Source of the DNA: Gemmatimonadota bacterium | GTDB taxonomy: Bacteria; Gemmatimonadota; Gemmatimonadetes; Longimicrobiales; Gaopeijiaceae | NCBI GenBank assembly: GCA_022822325.1 | Contig: JAJEBW010000018.1 | Span: 332,844 to 396,843 of the forward strand | DNA: 64,000 bases | Reading direction: 5' to 3' | Shown here: positions 7,984-15,987 of the stretch, in pieces | How positions within the stretch are numbered: position 1 is the first letter of the stretch | Layout: the number at the start of each line of letters is the position of its first letter | Notes under the pieces: generated by a model | The model's input: only the letters and a program-made list of their open reading frames with translations | Told to the model about the DNA's origin: nothing | The model's database searches: none | Made by a program: the position numbers and the translations under genes

Positions 7984-8516
7984 TGGAGCTTGTCGTGGTG
8001 ACGGGGGGCGTGCGCTCCGGGAAAAGCCGGTGGGCGCAGGACGAGGCGCTGGCGCGCGGGGGCGACGACGTTACGGTGGTCGCGACCGCGGAGGCCGTTG
8101 ACGAGGAGATGCGCGACAGGATCGAGGCGCACCGGCGCAACCGGCCCGCGGGGTGGCGCACGATCGATGCGCCGGAGCGGGCGGGGGAGGCGATCCTGGC
8201 CGCCGCGACGGACACGGTGGTGCTGGACTGCGTGACGGTGCTGACCGGGATGGCGATCGGGCGCGCGGGCGCGAAGAGCGAGGCGGCCGCGCTGGGCGCA
8301 ATGGCCGCCGAAATCGACGGGATCCTCGAAGCGCGCGAGGCGCGGCGCGGCGGGCTGCTCATCGTCGTGACCAACGAGGTGGGGTGGAGCGTGCATCCGC
8401 CCACCGCGCTGGGACGCTGGTACCAGGACGGGCTGGGAATCGCCAATCAGCGTCTGGCCGCCGCCGCGGACCAGGTGGTGCTCATGGTCTCCGGGCTGGA
8501 GACGCGGCTGAAGTGA
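7980..8516 (+). CDS. cobU: Adenosylcobinamide kinase / cobinamide-phosphate guanylyltransferase
   Basis: A 178-residue CobU (CobP). It phosphorylates adenosylcobinamide and then activates it as adenosyl-GDP-cobinamide, the acceptor used by CobS. The P-loop GGVRSGKSRWA is at residues 9-19; IEAHRRNRP carries the conserved histidine region used for guanylylation, and VLDCVTVL, VVTNEVGWSVHP and the terminal GLETRLK segment match the family. The start ATGA overlaps the cobT stop; a second ATG follows directly and is an equally possible start. The length is close to the usual 180 residues. Confidence 0.95.
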   Translation: MMELVVVTGGVRSGKSRWAQDEALARGGDDVTVVATAEAVDEEMRDRIEAHRRNRPAGWRTIDAPERAGEAILAAATDTVVLDCVTVLTGMAIGRAGAKSEAAALGAMAAEIDGILEAREARRGGLLIVVTNEVGWSVHPPTALGRWYQDGLGIANQRLAAAADQVVLMVSGLETRLK

Positions 8517-9289
8517 GGACCGCTCTCCGGGGCGCGCGCGCCGCCTTCGTCTTCATGACCCGCGTACCGGTGGGCGGCTTCCCCTATTCGGCCAATGAGT
8601 GGCGGTGGGCTTCGGCGTGGTTCCCCATGGTTGGGCTGGTGATTGGAGGATTGTGCGCGGTCGTCTGGGGGCTGGCGGCGGCGCTGGGGCCGTGGGTCGC
8701 CGGGGTCACCGTACTCGTCCTGTCGATTCTGCTGACCGGCGCCTTCCACGAAGACGGACTCGCCGACACTGCCGATGCGCTGGGCGGGGCCTGCGACCGC
8801 GAGAAGATCTTCGTCATTCTCAAGGACTCGCGGGTGGGCGCCTTCGGGGCGCTCGCGTTGGCGATCTCCGTCGCGTTCCGTCTGGTGCTTCTCGCGCAAC
8901 TGGGGGGAATCGCCCCCACTGCCCTGCTCCTCGCGCACTGCCTCGCGCGCGTCGGCCCCGTCTGGCTGATGGTTGCCATGCCGTACGTGAGCGATGCGGC
9001 GGCGAAGAGCCGTCAGGTGACGCGGGCAGGGGTGCCCCAGGGTGCGCTCGCGACCGCGATCGGCGTGGCCGCGGCCGGGGTTCCGGTGGTGGCGGGAGGC
9101 ACGATCAGCGCAACCGGCGCGCTTGCCGCATTCGCGGCGATGTTGTTGGCCACCGTCCTGTGCGGCTGGCGGTTCCGCGCGCGGGCGGGTGGCGTGACCG
9201 GCGACTTCCTGGGCGCCGCGGAGCAGGTGAACGAGATTGCGATTCTCTTCGCGATTCTCGTGGTGGAGCTGGCAGGGACCGCGCCGTGA
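8513..9289 (+). CDS. cobS: Adenosylcobinamide-GDP ribazoletransferase (cobalamin synthase)
   Basis: A 258-residue polytopic membrane protein that joins adenosyl-GDP-cobinamide and alpha-ribazole (phosphate) to give adenosylcobalamin (phosphate). The signature FHEDGLADTADALGG at about residues 79-93 carries the acidic residues expected to bind Mg2+, followed by a second polar motif DSRVGAFG. Six or so hydrophobic segments are evident. The GTG start is fixed by the GTGA overlap with the cobU stop. It ends in a GTGA overlap with the cobC-like gene. Confidence 0.95.
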   Translation: MRTALRGARAAFVFMTRVPVGGFPYSANEWRWASAWFPMVGLVIGGLCAVVWGLAAALGPWVAGVTVLVLSILLTGAFHEDGLADTADALGGACDREKIFVILKDSRVGAFGALALAISVAFRLVLLAQLGGIAPTALLLAHCLARVGPVWLMVAMPYVSDAAAKSRQVTRAGVPQGALATAIGVAAAGVPVVAGGTISATGALAAFAAMLLATVLCGWRFRARAGGVTGDFLGAAEQVNEIAILFAILVVELAGTAP

Positions 9290-9828
9290 TCCGCCTCCTC
9301 GCCATCCGGCACGCCCCCGTTACCGTAGAGCGCGTCTTCTACGGGCAAACCGACGTGCCCACGACCCTGAACGCCTCCGAGGCTGCCGCGCGCATCGAGC
9401 ACACCGTGGCCGAATTCGCTCCGGGCGCCATCTGGTCGTCCGACGCAGTGCGCTGCCGGGGGCCCGCTGCATTGCTCTCCGAGCGGCTCGGCGTCCCGCA
9501 CCGCGTCGACGAGCGGGTCCGCGAGATGTCCTACGGCGATTGGGAGGGACGCGCCTGGGACGATGTGCCCCGCGCCGAAGTCGACGAGTGGATGGACGAC
9601 TGGCAGATTCGATACCCCCCGGGGGGCGAGAGTGTCGCCGAATTCACCGAGAGGGTCGCCGCGTGGTGGCGGGAGCTCGAGCCCGGCAACCACTTCCTCA
9701 TGGCGCACGCGGGCGTGGTGCACTGTCTCGACGTGGTCGCTGGCGGGCTGGCCTGGGAGCGGACCATCGAGAACCGGCTCGACTTTCTGAAGGCCAAACG
9801 GTTCACGCGGGCGACGTCGCCGCGCTGA
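9286..9828 (+). CDS. cobC: Histidine phosphatase family protein, likely alpha-ribazole phosphatase
   Basis: A 180-residue histidine (phosphoglycerate mutase-like) phosphatase. The catalytic RH dyad is at residues 8-9 (IRHAPV in place of the commoner RHGET), with YGQTDVP, MSYGDWEGRAWDD and the second histidine in FLMAHAGVVH. Position at the end of cobT-cobU-cobS, with a GTGA overlap, points to CobC, which removes the phosphate from alpha-ribazole phosphate or from cobalamin phosphate. The A-P substitution after RH is uncommon but occurs in CobC-like proteins. Without the operon one could only say histidine phosphatase. Confidence 0.85.
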   Translation: MIRLLAIRHAPVTVERVFYGQTDVPTTLNASEAAARIEHTVAEFAPGAIWSSDAVRCRGPAALLSERLGVPHRVDERVREMSYGDWEGRAWDDVPRAEVDEWMDDWQIRYPPGGESVAEFTERVAAWWRELEPGNHFLMAHAGVVHCLDVVAGGLAWERTIENRLDFLKAKRFTRATSPR

Positions 9829-9958
9829 GGCCATATCCCCATTTCGCACTCCATTCCCCCCATCCGCTCGCGGAAGCGGACGGGGCATCGGGATCGCAGG
9901 GATCGGAGACTTCCCGCGACGAAGATCCCACCCGACCCGTGACGGACAGCGACGCTCG

Positions 9959-11341
9959 CTACCGGAAACTCCGAATCTCCAGCCCCACCGGCCCCGACCC
10001 CGAATCGATGCTGTCAGTCAGCGCAAACGTCTCGGGCGCGTAGCGGAAGATCCGGGGCGGCAACCCCTGACGCGTGCTGCCAAAAAAGGTCTGGTAGAGC
10101 GAGCCGTCCGCCGCCGTGTGCGCGCCAAATGCGCCGCGGCAGCCACCGCCGTCCAGGGGCGCGCAGATGGGGTCGGATCCGTCTCGCAGGAATGCCTTCG
10201 TGGCCGTGTTCCAGGCCACGGTGCCCGCGAAGAAGGCCGACGCGAAGAGCGTGCCGCCCTGCGAGACATGCACGTGTCCCGAACCCGCGGGGAATCCTCC
10301 TACCACCTCGACCCTCGCAAGCGAAGCGGGATCGATGATCGCCAGAGTCGACGGCGTGACGTAGTCGCCGGTGTTCATCACATACAGCATTCCGTCCGGG
10401 CCCACGGCCCCGAACTGCGGATTGGCGCCCCCGGTCTCGATTTCGGCGGTCACGGTCATGGTGCGCGGGTCGAGCGAGGTGACCACGCCGTCGCCGTTCG
10501 GTGCGAAGTTGTCGTCCAGGTTCGCCGAGATCACGAAGGCCAGCGAATCGGAGAACGGCACGATGCCGGTGGGAAACTCGGTCACCGAGACCAGGTCGCC
10601 GATGGAGTTGCCGGCCTGTCCGAGCATGAACCTGCCCACCTGGTCCGTCTGCTGGTTGGCCGCGAGTACCGTGCCGGCGCTCACGAACGCCGAGCCGGTT
10701 GCGTTTCCGGATTCGAAGAGGTAGAAGCCGTCGATCTGCTGGCTGCGGAGGTCGATGACGGCAACCGAAGCCGCGTTGCCGAGGGGAACGACCCCGGTCT
10801 CGCCGCGGATGGCGATGCCGGTGGGGGTTACCGCGCTCGACGCACCCAGGGCGATGTCGCGGTTCTCGCCCGGATCGCCCAGTTGGAAGAGGCGAATCGC
10901 GTTCCCGCTCGAGTTCACCACGATTCCGATCTGCGGCTCGCTCACCGTCCCGTCGATGAACGCCAGCTCCTCGACCAGCAGCGAAACGGAGGCGGCGCCG
11001 GTGTTTCCGTCGGAATCCGTGGCCGTGAGGGTGATCGTGTGGACCCCGACCGAGGGCGACGCCACCTCCAGCGACGACCCGGTGCCGAGCGCGCCGTCGA
11101 TCGAACTCGACCAGGCCAGCGCGGCGTTTCCGAGCATGCCGTCCTGGGGATCGGTGGCGGCGCCGGCGAGGCTGACGGGCGTTCCCTCGTGGATGGCGAG
11201 CCCGGAAGCCGGCGAGGTGATGACGGCGGTGGGGGCGGAAGGTCCGGCGGGCTGGGTGGGTCCGGTGGGCGCGTCTTCGCCGCATGCGGCGATCGCGAGC
11301 AGGGTCAGGAGGATGATGGGGCGAGGCGTGGCGTTGGTCAT
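9959..11341 (-). CDS. Beta-propeller lipoprotein encoded with BtuB; possible BtuG-like B12-binding surface lipoprotein
   Basis: A 460-residue lipoprotein. The signal ends LLAIAAC with Cys20 as the lipidation site, followed by a Gly/Pro/Thr linker. Residues about 37-128 form a PKD/Ig-like domain (…HTITLTATDSDGNTGAASV). The rest is a YVTN/DUF5074-like propeller with blades such as VAVIDLRSQQIDGFYLFE and GVVTSLDPRTMTVTAEIETG. It starts 55 bases downstream of the btuB-like gene and, with no separate signal in between, should be co-transcribed under the same cobalamin riboswitch. In Bacteroides, BtuG is a propeller lipoprotein that sits on BtuB and captures B12. I infer a similar role here from fold plus context; no homology search was possible. 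An ATG at 11356 is an alternative start. Confidence 0.72.
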   Translation of the reverse strand: MTNATPRPIILLTLLAIAACGEDAPTGPTQPAGPSAPTAVITSPASGLAIHEGTPVSLAGAATDPQDGMLGNAALAWSSSIDGALGTGSSLEVASPSVGVHTITLTATDSDGNTGAASVSLLVEELAFIDGTVSEPQIGIVVNSSGNAIRLFQLGDPGENRDIALGASSAVTPTGIAIRGETGVVPLGNAASVAVIDLRSQQIDGFYLFESGNATGSAFVSAGTVLAANQQTDQVGRFMLGQAGNSIGDLVSVTEFPTGIVPFSDSLAFVISANLDDNFAPNGDGVVTSLDPRTMTVTAEIETGGANPQFGAVGPDGMLYVMNTGDYVTPSTLAIIDPASLARVEVVGGFPAGSGHVHVSQGGTLFASAFFAGTVAWNTATKAFLRDGSDPICAPLDGGGCRGAFGAHTAADGSLYQTFFGSTRQGLPPRIFRYAPETFALTDSIDSGSGPVGLEIRSFR

Positions 11342-11396
11342 GAGAGTTTCGTCCATGGTTGCAGGCAATGACGAGGGAGGGAGAAAGGGGATGCGC

Positions 11397-13604
11397 TCAT
11401 CGTCCGGCTCCGATGCGGATTCGCGTCGACCAGCCACGGCCCGGCAGCGGATAGTCGACGAGCAGCGCGGCGCGTTCGTCGAGGAGGTTGCTGAGGGCCA
11501 GATCGAACCGCCCGTCGCGTCCGGCCAGTTCGAATGGGACGGAGACCCCGGCGTCGAAGAGGGTGTAGGCGGCAAGCCCGTTCAGCGGAGAACCGGGTAC
11601 GGTGCGGCGCTCGCCGACGTGCGTGGCCGAGGGGCTCAGCGTGATCCCGGCCGGCAATCCGATGACGAGGGCCAGGTCGGCGGTGAAGCGCGGCCGGTAG
11701 GCGACCTGGCCTTCGAGTGCCGCGCCGGTGTATTCGACCTCGGACCAGGCGGCGGTGGCTGTGATGCTGTGGGTATGTCCGAGCGCGGCCAGGTCGGTCG
11801 TGGCGCCGATTTCGAGTCCGCGGCGCGCGACGTCGTAGTTGTCCGGGCTCCACACGAAGCGGTGGTCCGGGAACCAGAGGATCATGTCGTCGAGGTCGGC
11901 GCGGTAGGCGGTCGCGCGCAGTTCGCCGTTGGCGGGGCCGAGCGACCACCGGTGGGCGGCGGTCGCCGCGAGTTCGCCGCGAATGCGCTCTGGCGCGAGG
12001 TCGGGATTGGGCTCGGCGAGGACCCCTTCCTGGAAGAAGAGGTCGCCGAGTCCGGGGGGCGAGAAGCCGCGGCCCCACCGGAGGTCGAGGGTGAACCCGG
12101 CGCGGGTCAGCGTGGCGTCGACGGCGGGCGAGGCGGTCGCCCCGTCCACGAGTTCGTGCCGGTCGGCGCGGAGCGCGGCGCCGAGATCGAGATGGACGCC
12201 GCGCCCCAGCTCCCAGCCGCGCCTGGCGCGCGCCCACATCCCGAGTTCGTCGAGGCTGACGTCGGGCGAGCTCAGGACATTCGACTCGACGTCGAGGCGG
12301 GCGGCGTGGAGACCGAACCGCAGGGCCAGGACATCCACGCGGGGCAGCGGTGCCGGACCTCCGCTCCACCAGCCTTCGAGCGCGAGTTCCGCACGGCGCA
12401 CCCGGGTGCGGGTATCGTAGGCGCGGCCGAAGGGGGGCGCCGGATCGGCGTATTCGGCGCGTTGCCACTGGATCGAGGTGCGGGCCGAGCCCCCGAGCCG
12501 CGACTCGGGCGATTCACCGTCCGATTCGATCCCGGCGCTCATCCCGTACCGGCGGTGGCGCTGTTGGGCGGTGAGCGAGGGCTGCGCGATCGTACCGGGG
12601 CTCCCGCGTTCGATGTCGCTGAGGTGAACGCGCACCGATGTGTTCGCGCCTCCACGCCGCGCGATGCGGAAGTCGCCGCCCGCATGCGAGAAAGCGGAGT
12701 TCTCGCGGGTCGTCTCGCCACCGCCCCGGAAATCGGGGACATCGTAGGTGAACGCGCCGTTCGACCGCCGCCAGCGCGCGCCGCCCGACAGCGACCAGGC
12801 GTTCCCGAACCCGCGCGACCCGGTGACCGCCGTCTCCGCCATGGACCAGGCGCCCATCCCGGCGGTAACGGCGCCGGTGGCCACTGTCGGGCCCGGGCTC
12901 TCCAGAAGGACCACGCCGCCGAGGGCCTGCGGACCGTATCGGGCCGACTGCGCGCCCGGAATCACGACGATGCGGGAAATGGACTCGAGGTCCACCGTAC
13001 TCAGATCCGCCACGCCGGTGAGCGGAGAGTTGAGCGGCGTTCCGTCGAGGAGCACGAGGACCTGGTCGCCGCCCGCGCCGCGCAGTTGCAGAACCGCCGG
13101 CGCACCCGGCCCGCCCTGCCTCACGACCGTCGCGCCCGCGACGCGTTCGAGCGCAGCCGGGAGATCCGTTACCCCGGGCGGCAGGCTCGCCGTCTCCAAC
13201 ACGGTCGCGGAGGATCCCCCCTGGCGGGTTGCAGCAGCCTGCACATCCAGCCCCGCGATCCGAACCGGGGCCGGGTCGAGCACGACGCGGGCACGCGTCA
13301 GACGCCCGTTCACGGCCTCGACCTCGATCACGGCCTCCGCGAAGCCGAGCGCCGAGATCACGAGTTCGTGCCGTCCCGGCGACAGGCCCCGCAGGACGGC
13401 AATGCCCCGCGAGTCGGTCGTCGCAGCGAGCCCCGCGTCGCGGACGGCGACGGAGGCAGCCGGAACGGCGATGGTGCCGATGTCCCCCGGCGCCTGCACC
13501 GTCACCTGCACCGTCGCGGCAACCTGGGCATCCAGCAGGCGCACCGGCATGGCCGGCAAGACGGTGGCGGCGGCCACCACGGCCATCACGAACTCGGTCT
13601 TCAC
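11397..13604 (-). CDS. btuB: TonB-dependent outer-membrane cobalamin receptor
   Basis: A 735-residue TonB-dependent receptor. After a signal peptide (ending near residue 27) there is a carboxypeptidase-regulatory-like beta domain (about 30-110), then the plug (about 115-235; LDGTPLNSPLTGVADLSTVD, PGAQSARYGPQALGGVVLLE) and a 22-strand-type barrel to the C-terminus. A B12 substrate is inferred from the cobalamin riboswitch directly upstream (13703-13878) and from the btuFCD genes beyond. I chose the GTG at 13604 because it gives a normal basic signal peptide; an ATG at 13586 is possible. The open frame continues upstream through the riboswitch, but that part is leader RNA. An extra N-terminal regulatory-like domain is common in this receptor type in Bacteroidota and Gemmatimonadota. 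Confidence 0.9.
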   Translation of the reverse strand: MKTEFVMAVVAAATVLPAMPVRLLDAQVAATVQVTVQAPGDIGTIAVPAASVAVRDAGLAATTDSRGIAVLRGLSPGRHELVISALGFAEAVIEVEAVNGRLTRARVVLDPAPVRIAGLDVQAAATRQGGSSATVLETASLPPGVTDLPAALERVAGATVVRQGGPGAPAVLQLRGAGGDQVLVLLDGTPLNSPLTGVADLSTVDLESISRIVVIPGAQSARYGPQALGGVVLLESPGPTVATGAVTAGMGAWSMAETAVTGSRGFGNAWSLSGGARWRRSNGAFTYDVPDFRGGGETTRENSAFSHAGGDFRIARRGGANTSVRVHLSDIERGSPGTIAQPSLTAQQRHRRYGMSAGIESDGESPESRLGGSARTSIQWQRAEYADPAPPFGRAYDTRTRVRRAELALEGWWSGGPAPLPRVDVLALRFGLHAARLDVESNVLSSPDVSLDELGMWARARRGWELGRGVHLDLGAALRADRHELVDGATASPAVDATLTRAGFTLDLRWGRGFSPPGLGDLFFQEGVLAEPNPDLAPERIRGELAATAAHRWSLGPANGELRATAYRADLDDMILWFPDHRFVWSPDNYDVARRGLEIGATTDLAALGHTHSITATAAWSEVEYTGAALEGQVAYRPRFTADLALVIGLPAGITLSPSATHVGERRTVPGSPLNGLAAYTLFDAGVSVPFELAGRDGRFDLALSNLLDERAALLVDYPLPGRGWSTRIRIGAGR

Positions 13605-13608
13605 TCGA

Positions 13609-13629
13609 CCCCGTCTTCTCCGGACGGGG
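13609..13629 (-). promoter_or_regulatory. Leader hairpin carrying the btuB Shine-Dalgarno-like sequence
   Basis: On the minus strand CCCCGTC pairs perfectly with GACGGGG (7 bp) around a 7-base loop CGGAGAA. The loop holds the only purine-rich GGAGA near the btuB GTG start (13604). It is a plausible regulatory part of the riboswitch leader, but pairing in the cell is inferred only. Confidence 0.4.
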
Positions 13630-13702
13630 AGAAGCACGGCCGAACGTCCACGCCAAGGCGAGAACGCGGGACCACGCCCTCCCTCGAGGGTGTTGATCCA
13701 GT

Positions 13703-13878
13703 GACGGAGGAGAGGTCTCCTGGCTTGGGGACGGTTCCGCTCGCCTTCCCAGGCATCGCTGCCCAGTGGCTTCGTGAACGGAACCACGAGGGATCGACTC
13801 CACAGTCCAATCCCACAGTCCCTTTACAGTGGCGGGGCCGCGCCGGACTTTCACCGGACTTCCGAGTGCCCCTCCGTC
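13703..13878 (-). promoter_or_regulatory. Cobalamin riboswitch upstream of btuB
   Basis: Read on the minus strand this segment has the ordered landmarks of the cobalamin aptamer. Apparent P1 pairs GACGGAGG (13871-13878) with CCTCCGTC (13703-13710). Between them are CCGGTGAAAGTCCGG, the B12-box region GCGGCCCCGCCACTGTAA, a variable domain, GGGAAGGCGAGCGG and the 3' signature AAGCCAGGAGACC. It lies about 100 bases before the btuB start and should control btuB and the downstream propeller lipoprotein gene. Known members repress when adenosylcobalamin binds. It ends 15 bases from the divergent pduX start. Confidence 0.94.
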
Positions 13879-13892
13879 TGTGAACTGCGAAT

Positions 13893-14903
13893 ATGGATAC
13901 AGGAAGCGCAGGCGGCGCGCAAGGCGCATGGACAGCCCCGGCCACCTGCGGCGAACTCGTGCAGGGCTTCCACCGGGGCCGATGGCTGCAGATCGCGGCC
14001 CCCGTCGAGCTGTACCGTGCCGCCCGCGCCGACGTCGTGTCATTTGAACGGGCCGCCCCCGGCGCCTGCGGTCGCTACGCCAAGGTGCAACTGGGTCTCG
14101 GCATGCTTCTGCGCGCCCTGCCTGGCCGAGCCCTGCGTGCGACGCTCGGGGGCGACGAGATCCCGCGGGGGGTCGGATTCGGCAGCAGCACGGCCGATCT
14201 GGGCGCGGCGTTGCGCGCCGGGGCGGAGGCCCTTGATCTGCGGGAGCCGTGTGACGCCGTGGTCCGCGCGGCGCTCCAGGTCGAGCCGACCGGCGGTTCC
14301 CTCCTTCCGGGGCTCGTGCTGTTCGATCACCGGGCGGGCACGATCCGGGAGCCGCTCGGCCCTCCTCCACCCCTGAACATCCTCTGCATCCGACTGCAGG
14401 GGGAGGTGGACACCGTCGCATTCAACCGCCGTCTCCCGGCACGTCTCCCGGAGCATGCTCTGAGGGCCTGGGACGGCGCATTCCGGTTGTGCGCCGAAGG
14501 GATTGCGTGCGGGGATCTGCGGAAGGTCGGCGATGCGTCGACGGCGAGCGCAGAGGCGGCCCACCATTTGGGATGCCCGCCGACTCCGCCCGGATTGGCA
14601 ATGTGCGCTCGCGAAACCAGGTCGATCGGCGTCGCGCGGGCTCATTCGGGAACGGTATGGGGGCTGCTCTACCCGGCGACCGAAACGCCGGCGCCGGAGG
14701 AGGTCGCGGACATGTTGAGCCACGCGGGCGTCATGACGGTGCCTCCGCTGCCGTCACGTTCCCGCGCCATGGTTGTCTTGCTGAAGCTGATCGGTGGAGG
14801 CTGTCGGGTTGCCCCGTCCCTGGAGATGCCGCTATCGTGTTCCGTTGACGCGAGGGGGCCACCGGAAGTTCGGTCCGAAGCCGACGCGGCCCCGCCACTG
14901 TAG
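13893..14903 (+). CDS. pduX: GHMP kinase, probable L-threonine kinase (PduX-like)
   Basis: A 336-residue GHMP-superfamily kinase. The N-terminal TCGELVQG resembles the CGELLQG signature of PduX, and the ATP loop is GVGFGSSTADLGA near residue 93. PduX phosphorylates L-threonine to L-threonine-O-3-phosphate, which CobD decarboxylates to the aminopropanol phosphate arm of cobalamin; a CobD homologue lies in the operon downstream, which supports the call. The start codon is 15 bases from the divergent riboswitch. Oddly the reading frame enters the next riboswitch aptamer: the stop TAG at 14901-14903 is inside its B12 box, so the last 18 codons are aptamer sequence. The body without them is close to the usual length of about 300. 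Confidence 0.83.
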   Translation: MDTGSAGGAQGAWTAPATCGELVQGFHRGRWLQIAAPVELYRAARADVVSFERAAPGACGRYAKVQLGLGMLLRALPGRALRATLGGDEIPRGVGFGSSTADLGAALRAGAEALDLREPCDAVVRAALQVEPTGGSLLPGLVLFDHRAGTIREPLGPPPPLNILCIRLQGEVDTVAFNRRLPARLPEHALRAWDGAFRLCAEGIACGDLRKVGDASTASAEAAHHLGCPPTPPGLAMCARETRSIGVARAHSGTVWGLLYPATETPAPEEVADMLSHAGVMTVPPLPSRSRAMVVLLKLIGGGCRVAPSLEMPLSCSVDARGPPEVRSEADAAPPL

Positions 14904-15014
14904 GAGGTCCGGATCCCTGCCCAAGCGGATCCGGCACGACTCGCTCGATTGCCACTGGGTTGTCCCGGGAAGGCGAGCGCAGTCGCCTCGAGCCAGGAGA
15001 CGCGGTTCCCTCGC
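14850..15014 (+). promoter_or_regulatory. Cobalamin riboswitch upstream of btuF
   Basis: Plus-strand landmarks in order: apparent P1 GCGAGGG (14850-14856) pairing with CCCTCGC (15008-15014), GGAAGTTCGGTCCGAAGCCG, the B12 box CCCCGCCACTGTAGG, a variable domain, GGGAAGGCGAGCGC, and GAGCCAGGAGAC. It stands directly before btuF and so should govern the btuFCD-cbiB-cobD-cobO-cobQ operon. TCCCTCG (15007-15013), overlapping the P1 3' strand, is also exactly complementary to CGAGGGA (15033-15039), the btuF Shine-Dalgarno, so mutually exclusive pairings are possible. The first 54 bases overlap the end of pduX. Confidence 0.93.
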
Positions 15015-15048
15015 CCACTTTGCACCATCCTTCGAGGGAGGGGACCCG

Positions 15049-15987
15049 GTGTACACGGCGGACCATGCAAGAACGGGCACGGCGACGCGTCCCCGTCCTT
15101 CGTCCACGCTGCCGATCGCCGCTCTGCTGGTCCCGATCCTCTTCGCAGCGTGTGCCCCGGCCGGGAGTCCGGAGGCGCCCGCGGTTTCCGTCGTCGATGA
15201 CACCGGACGCACCGTTGCGCTCGCCGCACCGGCCCGCCGGGTCTTTTCGGTGATTCCCTCGCTGACCGAGTCGATCACCGCTCTCGATCCCGGTGTCCTC
15301 ATCGCGCGCACCCGATTCGACAGGGCCGCCCAACTCGCTCACCTTCCTTCGCTGGGCGGAACCATTCAGCCGAACCTCGAGGCGCTGGCCGGCCTCGAGC
15401 CCGATCTTGTGATCACGTGGGCCGACGGATCCCAGCGCTCGGTCGGGGAGCGGGTCGACGCGCTCGGCATTCCCGTCTACAGGGCCGACGTGCAGACGAT
15501 CGCCGACGTGCGCAGCCACCTTCGCCGCCTGGGCACGCTGCTGGGCCGCACGGTACGGGCCGCCGCTGTGGTGGACTCGCTTGACATCGCGCTCGAGAGC
15601 GTGGCGGCGGCGGTGCACGGACGCGAGCGCGTCGACGTCTACTACTCCGTCTGGCACGACCCGCCGCAGACGACCGGGCCCGGGACCTTCATCGACGAGG
15701 TGATCGAGCACGCCGGCGGCCGCAACATCTTCGCGGACGCCTCGCGCTCGTGGCCCCGGGTGTCCATCGAGGCGATCCTGCGGCGCGACCCCGACGCCCT
15801 CGTCATCGCTCGACACGCGCCGGACGCTCCCGGTGCGCCGTGGCTTGAGGCGCCGGGTTGGCGGGAGCTGCGCGCGGTCCGCACCGGCCGCTACCTCATG
15901 GTCGACGGCGACCTGTTCAATCGTCCGGGTCCCCGCGTGGCCGAGGCGGCACGTGAAATGGCCCGCTTCCTGCACGGCGCGCGTTGA
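15049..15987 (+). CDS. btuF: Cobalamin ABC transporter, substrate-binding lipoprotein
   Basis: A 312-residue periplasmic binding protein of the BtuF/FhuD class. The GTG start is set by the purine-rich GGGAGGGG five bases upstream and by a following lipoprotein signal ending LFAAC. Two Rossmann-like lobes joined by a long helix are evident: VFSVIPSLTESITALD…LPSLGGTIQPNLEALAGLEPDLVI in the first, and a second lobe from about residue 190 with VDVYYSVWHDPPQTTGPGTF. It delivers corrinoid to the BtuC/BtuD permease. It is the first gene after the riboswitch, and its TGA overlaps the btuC start as TTGA. The family also binds haem or siderophores; the riboswitch and neighbours argue for cobalamin. Confidence 0.92.
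   Translation: MYTADHARTGTATRPRPSSTLPIAALLVPILFAACAPAGSPEAPAVSVVDDTGRTVALAAPARRVFSVIPSLTESITALDPGVLIARTRFDRAAQLAHLPSLGGTIQPNLEALAGLEPDLVITWADGSQRSVGERVDALGIPVYRADVQTIADVRSHLRRLGTLLGRTVRAAAVVDSLDIALESVAAAVHGRERVDVYYSVWHDPPQTTGPGTFIDEVIEHAGGRNIFADASRSWPRVSIEAILRRDPDALVIARHAPDAPGAPWLEAPGWRELRAVRTGRYLMVDGDLFNRPGPRVAEAAREMARFLHGAR

Noticed and set aside
10755..13883. A 1042-residue plus-strand open frame over btuB
   Set aside because: Arginine, proline and histidine-rich with no domain; antisense to the TonB receptor and riboswitch.
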